A DNA stretch of 64,000 nucleotides, taken from an uncultured Chelatococcus sp. GTDB lineage: Bacteria > Pseudomonadota > Alphaproteobacteria > Rhizobiales > Beijerinckiaceae. Numbering within the stretch: position 1 is the first letter of the stretch; the number at the start of each line of letters is the position of its first letter. The DNA lies in NCBI GenBank assembly GCA_937863995.1, contig CALMIK010000038.1, forward strand, positions 1 through 64,000. The letters run 5' to 3'. This document shows, one piece after another, positions 38,697 through 46,568 of the stretch. The notes beneath the pieces were generated by a model, which was given only the letters and a program-made list of their open reading frames with translations, was not told the DNA's origin and did no database searches. The position numbers and the translations under genes were made by a program.

Positions 38697-38882
38697 CGCG
38701 ACAGGTTCGGACAAGGTTATCCGCATAGCATCCCCGACATAGAGTGCTGTCATCCCTTTCGGGCCGACAACAGCGACCATGAAGCAATGTTTCGTGACGA
38801 TGCGCGCCCCGGCGCGGCGCCGTGCGTTGCAATGCGTGGATGAATTGATGCGATCGGCCTGGCGCCGCAGCAGGAGTGAGTA

Positions 38883-39278
38883 ATGGACCCGGTTTTCCTG
38901 TTCGATCTGGCATCGAAGAAGACCGACTGGCTCTCCACGCGGCAGGCGGTGCTGTCGCGCAACGTCGCCAACGCCAACACGCCGGGTTTCCGCGCGCAGG
39001 ACATCGAGCCCTTCTCCGCCACGCTGGACAAGACGGCGCTGTCGTTGGCGACGACGACGCAGGGGCATCTTTCCGTGCAGGCGGATCAGGCGCGCGCCGC
39101 CCGTCCGACGCCCAACAACGGCAAGGATGGCTGGGGTGTTCATCACTCTGGCAACTCGGTCAACATCGAGGAAGAACTGCTGAAGGCCGGCGAAGTCTCG
39201 CGTCAGTTCGGCGTGGCGACGGCCATCACCAAAAGCTTCCATAAACTCGTTCTCTCAAGCGCCAGGGCTCCGGCATGA
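38883..39278 (+). CDS. flgB: Flagellar basal-body rod protein FlgB
   Basis: Proximal rod protein, 131 residues. DWLSTRQAVLSRNVANANTP-type N-terminal sequence with GFRAQDIEPF and the C-terminal ITKSFHKLVLSS fit FlgB. AGGAG precedes the ATG. It overlaps flgC by four bases and starts the flgB-flgC-fliE group after a 218-base gap. Confidence 0.94.
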   Translation: MDPVFLFDLASKKTDWLSTRQAVLSRNVANANTPGFRAQDIEPFSATLDKTALSLATTTQGHLSVQADQARAARPTPNNGKDGWGVHHSGNSVNIEEELLKAGEVSRQFGVATAITKSFHKLVLSSARAPA

Positions 39279-39715
39279 CCTTCCCCCAGACTGAACAGGT
39301 CGATTCGGTCGCTGCCTCGTCGCGGATCGCGGCCTCGGCCATGCGGGCGCAATCGGCGCGCCTGCGCATCATCTCCGAGAACATCGCCAACGCCGAGACG
39401 ACGTCGAACGTTGCCGGCGGCGATCCTTACGCGCGCAAGACTATCACTTTCCGCGAGGAGCTCGACCGCAATACCGGCGCCGACCTGGTGGCGGTGCGCG
39501 ACATCGGCACCGACCGCACGCCGTTCGAGATTGCCTACGATCCGGGGCATCCGGCCGCCGATGCCCAGGGCTACGTGAAGAAACCGAACGTGCATCTGCT
39601 GATCGAACTAGCTGACATGCAGGAAGCGACGCGCGCCTATAGCGCCAACGTCCAGATGATCAAGTTCGCCCGCACCCTTTCGTCCATGACAATTGATCTG
39701 CTGAGGACAAGCTGA
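39275..39715 (+). CDS. flgC: Flagellar basal-body rod protein FlgC
   Basis: Proximal rod protein, 146 residues. AQSARLRIISENIANAETTS near the N-terminus and LADMQEATRAYSANVQMIKF near the C-terminus are conserved. The stop of flgC and the start of fliE share a base (TGATG), so flgB, flgC and fliE are translationally coupled. Confidence 0.95.
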   Translation: MTFPQTEQVDSVAASSRIAASAMRAQSARLRIISENIANAETTSNVAGGDPYARKTITFREELDRNTGADLVAVRDIGTDRTPFEIAYDPGHPAADAQGYVKKPNVHLLIELADMQEATRAYSANVQMIKFARTLSSMTIDLLRTS

Positions 39716-40044
39716 TGGTCGCTGCTGTCAACGCCATTGAAATGCTCGGAAGCGCCGCCGCTGGCGGGGTTTCCGGTTTGGCCTCCACGGGCGCCGCGCG
39801 CACGGCGGCGACGGCTGCGAGCGTCGCGGTCGATTTCACCGCCATGCTCGGCTCCATGATCACGGACACCGCTCAGAACCTTCGGGCCAGCGAGACGGTT
39901 TCGGTGGAAGGCCTCCAAGGCCGCGCCTCGACGCAGGCGATCGTCGAGTCGATCATGACCGCGGAGCGGTCGCTCCAGACGACACTGGCGGTGCGCGACA
40001 AGGTTGTCGCCGCGTATCAGGAAATCAGCCGCATGGCGATCTGA
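39715..40044 (+). CDS. fliE: Flagellar hook-basal body complex protein FliE
   Basis: Connects the MS ring to the rod, 109 residues. The C-terminal ESIMTAERSLQTTLAVRDKV followed by AAYQEISRMAI is the FliE signature. It overlaps flgC by one base. A terminator-like hairpin follows it at 40050-40079. Confidence 0.93.
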   Translation: MVAAVNAIEMLGSAAAGGVSGLASTGAARTAATAASVAVDFTAMLGSMITDTAQNLRASETVSVEGLQGRASTQAIVESIMTAERSLQTTLAVRDKVVAAYQEISRMAI

Positions 40045-40049
40045 TGCAT

Positions 40050-40079
40050 CCGGCCGCATGGCATCAGCCACGCGGCCGG
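40050..40079 (+). terminator. Hairpin between fliE and flgG
   Basis: CCGGCCGC (40050-40057) pairs with GCGGCCGG (40072-40079), an 8-bp GC stem with a 14-nt loop, followed by CTTTG. It starts six bases past the fliE stop. A weak tail suggests partial termination. Confidence 0.4.
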
Positions 40080-40158
40080 CTTTGAACGGCAAGCTTACCG
40101 GTCGTCGGAGTTCATGTCCGCCAGCGCCGGCACCTGAAAAAGGCTATTGGAGACTGTC

Positions 40159-40950
40159 ATGGGAATTCTGGCTATCGCCGCCACGGGTGCCGAGGCGCAG
40201 CAGACCAACGTCGAGGTGATCGCGAACAACATCGCGAACATCAACACGACGGGCTTCAAGCGCTCGCGGGCGGAATTCTCCGACCTGCTCTATCAACACA
40301 TCCGCCTGCCGGGGGTTCCCAACCAGACCCAGGACGGCACCGTGCCCGAAGGCGCGCGGCTGGGCGTCGGCACGCGTGTGGCCGCCATCCGCAACGTGCA
40401 CAAGCAGGGGCAGCTGACGCAGACGGGCAACGATTTCGATCTCGCCATCGTCGGCCGGGGCTGGTTCCAGGTTATGGGTCCCAACGACGAGATCCTCTAC
40501 ACCCGCGCCGGCGCGTTCAACAAGAACGAGAACGGCCAGCTTGTCACGCTCGACGGCTTCCAGATCGAGTCTCCCGTGGGCCAGATCCCGGACGACACCG
40601 TTCAGGTCACCATCAACGAGGCGGGACAGGTGTTCGCACTCGTCGGCAACGACGCCGTGCCGCAGGATCTCGGGCAGCTCAACATCGTCACTTTCCCCAA
40701 CGACGTCGGCCTCGAGCCGCTGGGCAATAACCTGTTCCGCGAGACGCTGTCTTCGGGCGCGCCGGTGGTTAACGTGCCGGGCACGCCCGGCTTCGGCACC
40801 ATCAAGCAGGCCTATCTCGAAGCCTCCAACGTCGACCCGGTCAAGGAAATCACTGAACTGATCAGCGCGCAGCGCGCCTATGAAATGAATTCGAAGGTCA
40901 TTCAGGCGGGTGACGAAATGCTCGCCACCATCTCGAAGGGTATTCGCTAA
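40159..40950 (+). CDS. flgG: Flagellar distal rod protein FlgG
   Basis: Distal rod subunit, 263 residues. [40 protein letters not shown] and [19 protein letters not shown] are the expected signatures. The ATG at 40159, with GGAGA just upstream, was preferred over TTG at 40147. It is followed by flgA after 51 bases. Confidence 0.95.
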   Translation: MGILAIAATGAEAQQTNVEVIANNIANINTTGFKRSRAEFSDLLYQHIRLPGVPNQTQDGTVPEGARLGVGTRVAAIRNVHKQGQLTQTGNDFDLAIVGRGWFQVMGPNDEILYTRAGAFNKNENGQLVTLDGFQIESPVGQIPDDTVQVTINEAGQVFALVGNDAVPQDLGQLNIVTFPNDVGLEPLGNNLFRETLSSGAPVVNVPGTPGFGTIKQAYLEASNVDPVKEITELISAQRAYEMNSKVIQAGDEMLATISKGIR

Positions 40951-41001
40951 GCCGCACACGCGCTGGCTGGCGACGGGTCGCTCGATATACTGGATGTTGT
41001 C

Positions 41002-41577
41002 ATGTTGCTTGTCGCAGCCGTTCGCAAATTGCTTTCGCCCTCGCCGGCCAGCGCGCCGCGCAAGGAGCGGCAATGGCAGACGCTGCGGCAGATTTCGCTA
41101 TGGAGACTGGTCCGTAGCATCGCGGCCTTGTTCCTGGCAGCGGTGTTTGCCGCAGCGCCTGTGGCTGCGCAAAGCGCAGGGCCGGAGTCCACGGTGGCCG
41201 TAACCCCGATCATCACTCTTTATCCCGGCGACGTAATCGAAGAGAACATGGTGGCCGAGCGCGAGTTCAATCAGTTGCGACCCGTGAGAGGCGGTTACAT
41301 CTCGTCCGTGGACGCGCTCATCGGCAAGGTTTCCCGCCGCACGCTCATGCCCGGCTTCGCTATCCCGCAGAACGCGGTCGAGAACGCGAAGCTCGTGCAA
41401 AAGGGCGTGCCGACGCAGCTCGTGTTCCAGGATGGCGCGCTGTCCATCACGACCCTCGTCGCACCGCTGCAGGCGGGCGAGCTCAACGAGTCCATCCGGG
41501 CGCGCAACCTCGACAGCGGCCTCATCGTCTACGGCATCGTGCAGGAAAACGGCACGCTGCGCGCGACGGGAGGCTAG
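41002..41577 (+). CDS. flgA: P-ring assembly chaperone FlgA
   Basis: Periplasmic chaperone for the P ring, 191 residues. A long positively charged N-terminus precedes a signal-like segment (SIAALFLAAVFAAAPVAAQS). The SAF-like domain follows (YPGDVIEENMVAEREFNQ) and the C-terminus LDSGLIVYGIVQENGTLRA is conserved. Start choice is uncertain because the leader before the signal peptide is long. It is two bases upstream of flgI. Confidence 0.9.
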   Translation: MLLVAAVRKLLSPSPASAPRKERQWQTLRQISLWRLVRSIAALFLAAVFAAAPVAAQSAGPESTVAVTPIITLYPGDVIEENMVAEREFNQLRPVRGGYISSVDALIGKVSRRTLMPGFAIPQNAVENAKLVQKGVPTQLVFQDGALSITTLVAPLQAGELNESIRARNLDSGLIVYGIVQENGTLRATGG

Positions 41578-41579
41578 GC

Positions 41580-42677
41580 ATGATCAGGTTTCTTCTCGCG
41601 GCGCTCATCATCGTCCAGTCGGGGTTCGCGCTCGCCAACACACGCATCAAGGACATCACCACCCTGCAAGGGGTGCGCGAGAACCAGCTCGTCGGCTACG
41701 GCCTCGTGATCGGTCTGCAGGGTACTGGCGACTCGCTGCGCAACTCGCCGTTCACCGAACAGGCGCTGCAGTCCATGCTGGAACGCATGGGCATCAACGT
41801 GCGCAATTCGACACTGCGCACCCGCAACGCCGCCGCCGTGATGGTGACGGCCGACATTCCCGCATTCTCAGGCACCGGCACGCGCATCGATGTCACCGTG
41901 TCGTCGCTCGGCGACGCGCAATCGCTCAAGGGCGGGACGCTTCTCGTCACGCCGCTGATGGGCGGCGACGGCATGAACTACGCTGTCGCGCAGGGGCCGA
42001 TCGCCGTCTCGGGCTTCACGGTAGCCGGACAAGCGGAAAGCCTCACCCAGGGCGTGCCGACCGCCGGGCGGATTCCGAACGGCGCGCTCGTCGAGCGCCC
42101 GCTGCCGGGCCGCTTCAACGATATCGGCCAGCTCGTGCTTGAGCTCCGCAACCCCGATTTCAACACAGCCGCACGTATCGCCGACGCCATCAACCGCTAT
42201 ACGCGCCAGCACTTCAAGTCGGCGGCGGCGCACGTTCGCGACCAGCGCAGCGTCTCCGTGCAGCGGCCGCAGAATGTGAACGCCGCGCGCTTCATGGCGG
42301 CGATCGGCGATCTGACCGTCAACCCGGACGTTCCGGCCAAGGTGGTGGTCGACCAGCGCACGGGCACCATCGTCATCGGCCGCGACGTGACGATCTCCAC
42401 CGTCGCCCTTACCCACGGCAACCTCACCGTGCGGGTGACCGAGCTGCCGCAAACGTCCCAGCCGGCACCGTTCTCCGACGGCGAAACCGTCATCGAGCCC
42501 CGTACCATGGTGGCGGCTGAGGAGCAGAACGGCCAGCTCGCCATCGTCAGCGGCACGAGCCTGCAATCGCTGGTGCGCGGCCTCAACCAGATCGGGCTGA
42601 AGCCGACAGATATCATTTCCATTCTGCAGACCATCAAGACGGCCGGAGCGCTGCAAGCGGATCTTATCGTCCAATGA
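41580..42677 (+). CDS. flgI: Flagellar P-ring protein FlgI
   Basis: Forms the periplasmic P ring around the rod, 365 residues. A short signal peptide (IRFLLAALIIVQSGFALA) is followed by the conserved RIKDITTLQGVRENQLVGYG and LVIGLQGTGDSLRNSPFT. The C-terminus GLKPTDIISILQTIKTAGAL is also typical. It overlaps motE by four bases. Confidence 0.97.
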   Translation: MIRFLLAALIIVQSGFALANTRIKDITTLQGVRENQLVGYGLVIGLQGTGDSLRNSPFTEQALQSMLERMGINVRNSTLRTRNAAAVMVTADIPAFSGTGTRIDVTVSSLGDAQSLKGGTLLVTPLMGGDGMNYAVAQGPIAVSGFTVAGQAESLTQGVPTAGRIPNGALVERPLPGRFNDIGQLVLELRNPDFNTAARIADAINRYTRQHFKSAAAHVRDQRSVSVQRPQNVNAARFMAAIGDLTVNPDVPAKVVVDQRTGTIVIGRDVTISTVALTHGNLTVRVTELPQTSQPAPFSDGETVIEPRTMVAAEEQNGQLAIVSGTSLQSLVRGLNQIGLKPTDIISILQTIKTAGALQADLIVQ

Positions 42678-43258
42678 CTCATCGCGCAGCTTCAATAGTT
42701 CTCCTCCTGCTGGCGTCCCTGCTGCCGTCCCTCACCGCGGCGCAGACGCCCGCACAAACACGCGCGCCGGCTCCGTCACCAGCCGCGCCACCACCGGCCG
42801 CGGGCGCGCCCGCACAGCCCGCAGCGCCCACAGAAGCCGGGCTGCCGGGAACGCCCGCCAATCCTTATTGCCAGGCCGTGGTCGACGCTGCCTCCGACGC
42901 CCGCTTCGCGTGGCAGGCCAAGACGCTCGAAGCCATGCGCGTCGACATCGAGGAACGCGCCGCCAAGCTCGAGCAGAAGCGCGCCGAGACCGAGGAATGG
43001 CTCAAGCGTCGGCAGGAGTTTCTGGACCGGACTGAAGAGCGCGTCGTCGCGATCTATGCGCGGATGCGCGCCGATGCGGCCGCGGCGCAGATCGCGGTAA
43101 TGCAGGACGACGCCGCAGTCGCGCTGCTGTCGAAGATCGACACGCGCAACGCGAGCGCGATCCTCAACGAGATGGAGCCAGGCCGCGCGGCGCATCTCAC
43201 CAACGTCATCACCGGCGTCCTGCGGCGCTCGGCGCAAAACAAGACGAGGGCACAATGA
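42674..43258 (+). CDS. motE: MotE family periplasmic motility chaperone
   Basis: Protein of 194 residues with a signal peptide (SIVLLLLASLLPSLTAAQ), a Pro/Ala-rich linker (about 25-60), a helical coiled segment (EERAAKLEQKRAETEEWLKR) and the conserved LLSKIDTRNASAILNEMEPG. In Sinorhizobium MotE is the chaperone of the periplasmic motor protein MotC. motC itself is not in the window, so its presence elsewhere is expected. The gene overlaps flgI and flgH by four bases each. Confidence 0.85.
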   Translation: MTHRAASIVLLLLASLLPSLTAAQTPAQTRAPAPSPAAPPPAAGAPAQPAAPTEAGLPGTPANPYCQAVVDAASDARFAWQAKTLEAMRVDIEERAAKLEQKRAETEEWLKRRQEFLDRTEERVVAIYARMRADAAAAQIAVMQDDAAVALLSKIDTRNASAILNEMEPGRAAHLTNVITGVLRRSAQNKTRAQ

Positions 43259-44025
43259 CACCGCTGGCGCACCCCGCCGTTTTGCCTCGCGGAAGCGGGC
43301 CGGCGTATCCACGCCGGATGCCGCGCGCGCGCATCGCCGCCCTGCTCCTGGTTGGCGCCTCGTCGCTCGGCGGGTGCACCGCCATGAACGATCTGGGCCG
43401 CGAGCCGAAAATGACTTCCGTCGGCACGGGCCTTGCTGTGCAGCGCGCGCCGCTGCCCGGTAACTTCCCCACCTGGAACGGGCACGCCTATCACTCGCTT
43501 TGGGGCCAGCCCGGACAGGCGCTTTTTCAGGACCCGCGCGCCACGAATGTTGGCGACATCGTCACCGTCATCATATCGATCGACGACCAGGCGAAGTTCG
43601 ACAATACCTCTGAACGCAAGAGGGCGTCGAACGCCGATCTCGGGCTCGATCTGAGCTTCAGCACACCGAGCCATTCCACAAACCTGTCAGGCAGCGGAGC
43701 GGCAACGTCCAACTCGCGCTCCAAGGGTGAGGGCAAGATCGACAGATCCGAAAAGCTGCGCCTGTCCATCGCCGGCGTGGTGACAGAGGTGCTGCCCAAC
43801 GGCAACCTGATGGTCAGCGGTTCGCAGGAAGTACGTGTGAACTTCGAGCTGCGGGTGCTGCACATCGCCGGCATCGTCCGCCCGCGCGATATTTCCCGCA
43901 GCAACACCATCGCCTATGAAAAAATCGCCGAAGCCCGGATTTCCTACGGCGGACGAGGCAGGCTGATGGAAGTGCAGCAGCCCGCCATCGGGCAGCAGCT
44001 TTACGACAACCTGACCCCGCTCTGA
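43255..44025 (+). CDS. flgH: Flagellar L-ring lipoprotein FlgH
   Basis: Outer-membrane ring protein, 256 residues. The lipobox LGGC ends a hydrophobic segment (ALLLVGASSLGGC). VGDIVTVIISIDDQAKFDN and the C-terminal ISYGGRGRLMEVQQPAIGQQ are family features. The ATG at 43255 overlaps the motE stop; an internal ATG at 43318 would give a standard 19-residue lipoprotein signal, and either may be used. Confidence 0.95.
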   Translation: MTPLAHPAVLPRGSGPAYPRRMPRARIAALLLVGASSLGGCTAMNDLGREPKMTSVGTGLAVQRAPLPGNFPTWNGHAYHSLWGQPGQALFQDPRATNVGDIVTVIISIDDQAKFDNTSERKRASNADLGLDLSFSTPSHSTNLSGSGAATSNSRSKGEGKIDRSEKLRLSIAGVVTEVLPNGNLMVSGSQEVRVNFELRVLHIAGIVRPRDISRSNTIAYEKIAEARISYGGRGRLMEVQQPAIGQQLYDNLTPL

Positions 44026-44038
44026 GCGCGATGACAGC

Positions 44039-44560
44039 ATGAGCGATCTTACCGTCATCGATAAGCCCGAAGAGCCGCCGAAAGGCGAGGGTGCGCGGCC
44101 CATCATCCTCGCCGTCATCGTGCTGACGGTGCTGTCCATCGTCCTGGGGGGCGGCATCGGCTTTCTCATGTCGAGCAGCATCGAGGAAAACGTCGTCCGC
44201 AAGGAAAAGAAGGCCGAGGCCGCCCGCTGGGCGCCGCCGCCCAAAAGCTACAACGACGATATCGTGCTGGTGAAACTCAACCCGGTCACCACGAACCTCA
44301 TGTCGCCGGATTCGATTTTCATCAAAGTCGAGGCTTCGCTCGTGGTGCCGAAGGCGCTGGGCGAGCAGACCAGCGTGATGGATGCGATGTCTGCCGACAT
44401 TTCCCAGGACATCCTCAACTTCCTGCGCACGGTGACGCTGGCCCAGATCCAGGGGCCGGCCGGACTGCAGAACCTGCGCGAGGACCTGAACGACCGGGTC
44501 AACATTCGTTCCGAGGGCAAGGTGCGCGAACTCATTCTCGAAACGATGGTCGTCCAGTGA
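44039..44560 (+). CDS. fliL: Flagellar basal body-associated protein FliL
   Basis: Stator-associated single-pass membrane protein, 173 residues. One helix (ILAVIVLTVLSIVLGGGIGF, about 22-42), then a periplasmic domain with FIKVEASLVVPK, ISQDILNFLRTVTLAQIQG and the C-terminal VRELILETMVVQ. It overlaps fliP by four bases. A second, divergent FliL-like gene lies at 17795-18247. Confidence 0.93.
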   Translation: MSDLTVIDKPEEPPKGEGARPIILAVIVLTVLSIVLGGGIGFLMSSSIEENVVRKEKKAEAARWAPPPKSYNDDIVLVKLNPVTTNLMSPDSIFIKVEASLVVPKALGEQTSVMDAMSADISQDILNFLRTVTLAQIQGPAGLQNLREDLNDRVNIRSEGKVRELILETMVVQ

Positions 44561-45396
44561 AGCTGTCCCGCATCGCGACGTTCGTTGCCGCTTCCCTGCC
44601 CGCCGTCCTGTTCGCCGCCGTCGTCCTGATGGCCTTCGCGCCGCCCGCGCTGGCGCAGATGCCCGACCTCTCCAGTCTCGTCCCGTCAGGGGATGCGTCG
44701 GCGGCCGGTCGGATCATCCAGATCGCCGCGCTGCTGACGGTGCTGTCGGTCGCGCCCGGCCTGCTGATCATGGTGACGAGCTTCACGCGCCTCATCATCG
44801 CGCTGTCCTTCCTGCGCTCGGGGCTCGGGCTGCAGAGCACGCCCGCCAACATCGTGCTGACCACGCTGGCGCTGTTCATGACGTTCTACATCATGGCGCC
44901 CACGTTCGACCGCGCGTGGCAGGGGGGCGTGGTGCCGCTCATCGAAAACCGCATCACCGAGCAGCAGGCCTACAGCGAGATCACCGAGCCGTTCCGCGAA
45001 TTCATGCTTTCGCAGGTGCGCTCGAAAGACCTGCGACTGTTCGCCGATCTCGCCGAGGTGAATTTTCCGCGCCCGCCGCAGAATGGCCAAACGGCTCCCG
45101 GCCAGACACCTGCCGCTGCGGCCTCCCCCGGCGGAGAAGCCGCCGTCGAGGAGGTGGAGTTGCGCGTGCTCATCCCCGCCTTTCTCATCTCGGAATTGCG
45201 GCGCGGCTTCGAGATCGGCTTCCTGATCGCGCTGCCGTTTCTGGTTATCGACATGATCGTCGCCACGCTTGTGATGTCGATGGGCATGATGATGATGCCA
45301 CCGACCGTGATCGCGCTGCCGTTCAAGGTGCTGTTCTTCATCCTCATCGACGGCTGGAACCTGCTGACCAGCGGACTCGTGCGCTCATTCTTCTGA
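44557..45396 (+). CDS. fliP: Flagellar type III export gate protein FliP
   Basis: Core subunit of the export gate, 279 residues, with a cleavable N-terminal signal-like segment and several membrane helices. SFTRLIIALSFLRSGLGLQS, PFREFMLSQVR, LIPAFLISELRRGFEIGFLI and MGMMMMPPTVIALPFKVLFF are diagnostic. It is the last gene of the plus-strand flagellar arm. FliO is not seen, as is common in this group. Confidence 0.97.
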   Translation: MKLSRIATFVAASLPAVLFAAVVLMAFAPPALAQMPDLSSLVPSGDASAAGRIIQIAALLTVLSVAPGLLIMVTSFTRLIIALSFLRSGLGLQSTPANIVLTTLALFMTFYIMAPTFDRAWQGGVVPLIENRITEQQAYSEITEPFREFMLSQVRSKDLRLFADLAEVNFPRPPQNGQTAPGQTPAAAASPGGEAAVEEVELRVLIPAFLISELRRGFEIGFLIALPFLVIDMIVATLVMSMGMMMMPPTVIALPFKVLFFILIDGWNLLTSGLVRSFF

Positions 45397-45476
45397 TCGC
45401 GCGCGATTCCAGGCGCGACAGGGGCGATATTCTCCCTATACTGCCGGCTCCCTTCTATCCGTACACGGAGCGGATC

Positions 45477-46562
45477 ATGACCCGGCTTCTCCATCTGGTC
45501 GCGGCATTCGGATTTGCCGCGGGTTCGGCCGCGAGTTCGGCCATAGCGCAGGAAGCCGCGTCGCCCGTCAGCCTGATCGGCGAGGTCCGCCTGCCGACGG
45601 CGCTTGCCATCAGCGGCGTCCCGTTCGGTGGCATATCCGGGCTCACCCGCGATCCGGGCAACGGCCTGTTCTATGCCGTCTCGGACGACAGGGCCGAATA
45701 CGGCCCGGCGCGTTACTACAAGCTGCGCCTCGATTATTCGGCTGACGGCATCACGCGGCTCGACATCGTCGACACCGTGCCGCTACGCAAGGAAAAGGGC
45801 GAGCCGTTCGCGCGCGGCGACGTCGACCCCGAGGGCATCAGCTTCGATCCGCAAACCGGCCTGCTGGTGTGGGCGAGCGAGGGCGACCTTGCCGGCAATC
45901 CCGCCATCATCGAGGCCGGCCTCGACGGCAACCTGCGTCGTCGTTATGATTTGCCGGCGTATTACCTGCGCGGCTCCGGTACCGGCGTGCGCGACAATGC
46001 CGCGTTCGAGGGCCTGTCCCACGCGCCCGACGGCAGCGTGCTGTTCGCCGCGCTCGAAAGCAGCCTGCGGCAGGACGGCGCCAGCGCGACGCTGGAAGAA
46101 GGCAGCCTCGCACGCGTGCTCGCCTTCGATCCGAAGACCGCGAAACCCGTCGCCGAATACGCCTATCGCACGGCTCCCGTGCCGCGCGCGGCGAAGGGCC
46201 TGAGGCCCGCCGACAACGGCGTGTCCGCCATCCTGGCGCTCGACGCGAGGCGGTTTCTCGTGGTGGAGCGCAGCTTCGCCGCCGGCTACGGCAACACCAT
46301 CCAGGTGTTCGAGGCGTCCCTCGACGGAGCCACCGATGTGCTCGGCCGCGAGCGTCTCGCGGACGCGGCTTTCGAGCCGCTCGCCAAGAAGCACCTCTTC
46401 ACGCTCGAGGAGGGCACATTCGGCCTCGACATCGACAATATCGAGAGCATCACCTTCGGCCCGGACATCGACGGCCGCCGGACACTGGTGCTCGCCTCTG
46501 ACAACAACTTCAATCCGCGCGGACAGGTGACGCAGTTCGTCGTGCTGGCGTTCGACCCGTAG
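45477..46562 (+). CDS. Esterase-like activity of phytase family protein, exported
   Basis: Protein of 361 residues with a signal peptide (LLHLVAAFGFAAGSAASSAIA). GISGLTRDPGNGLFYAVSDD, FARGDVDPEGISFDP and the C-terminal NIESITFGPDIDGRRTLVLA show the beta-propeller phytase-like esterase family. Members are exported and proposed to hydrolyse phosphoesters or esters; the true substrate is unknown. The ATG at 45477 is the only start that gives a signal peptide. It is 80 bases after fliP but functionally unrelated, and its stop is six bases from that of the convergent copD-like gene. Confidence 0.8.
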   Translation: MTRLLHLVAAFGFAAGSAASSAIAQEAASPVSLIGEVRLPTALAISGVPFGGISGLTRDPGNGLFYAVSDDRAEYGPARYYKLRLDYSADGITRLDIVDTVPLRKEKGEPFARGDVDPEGISFDPQTGLLVWASEGDLAGNPAIIEAGLDGNLRRRYDLPAYYLRGSGTGVRDNAAFEGLSHAPDGSVLFAALESSLRQDGASATLEEGSLARVLAFDPKTAKPVAEYAYRTAPVPRAAKGLRPADNGVSAILALDARRFLVVERSFAAGYGNTIQVFEASLDGATDVLGRERLADAAFEPLAKKHLFTLEEGTFGLDIDNIESITFGPDIDGRRTLVLASDNNFNPRGQVTQFVVLAFDP

Positions 46563-46568
46563 CCGCCG

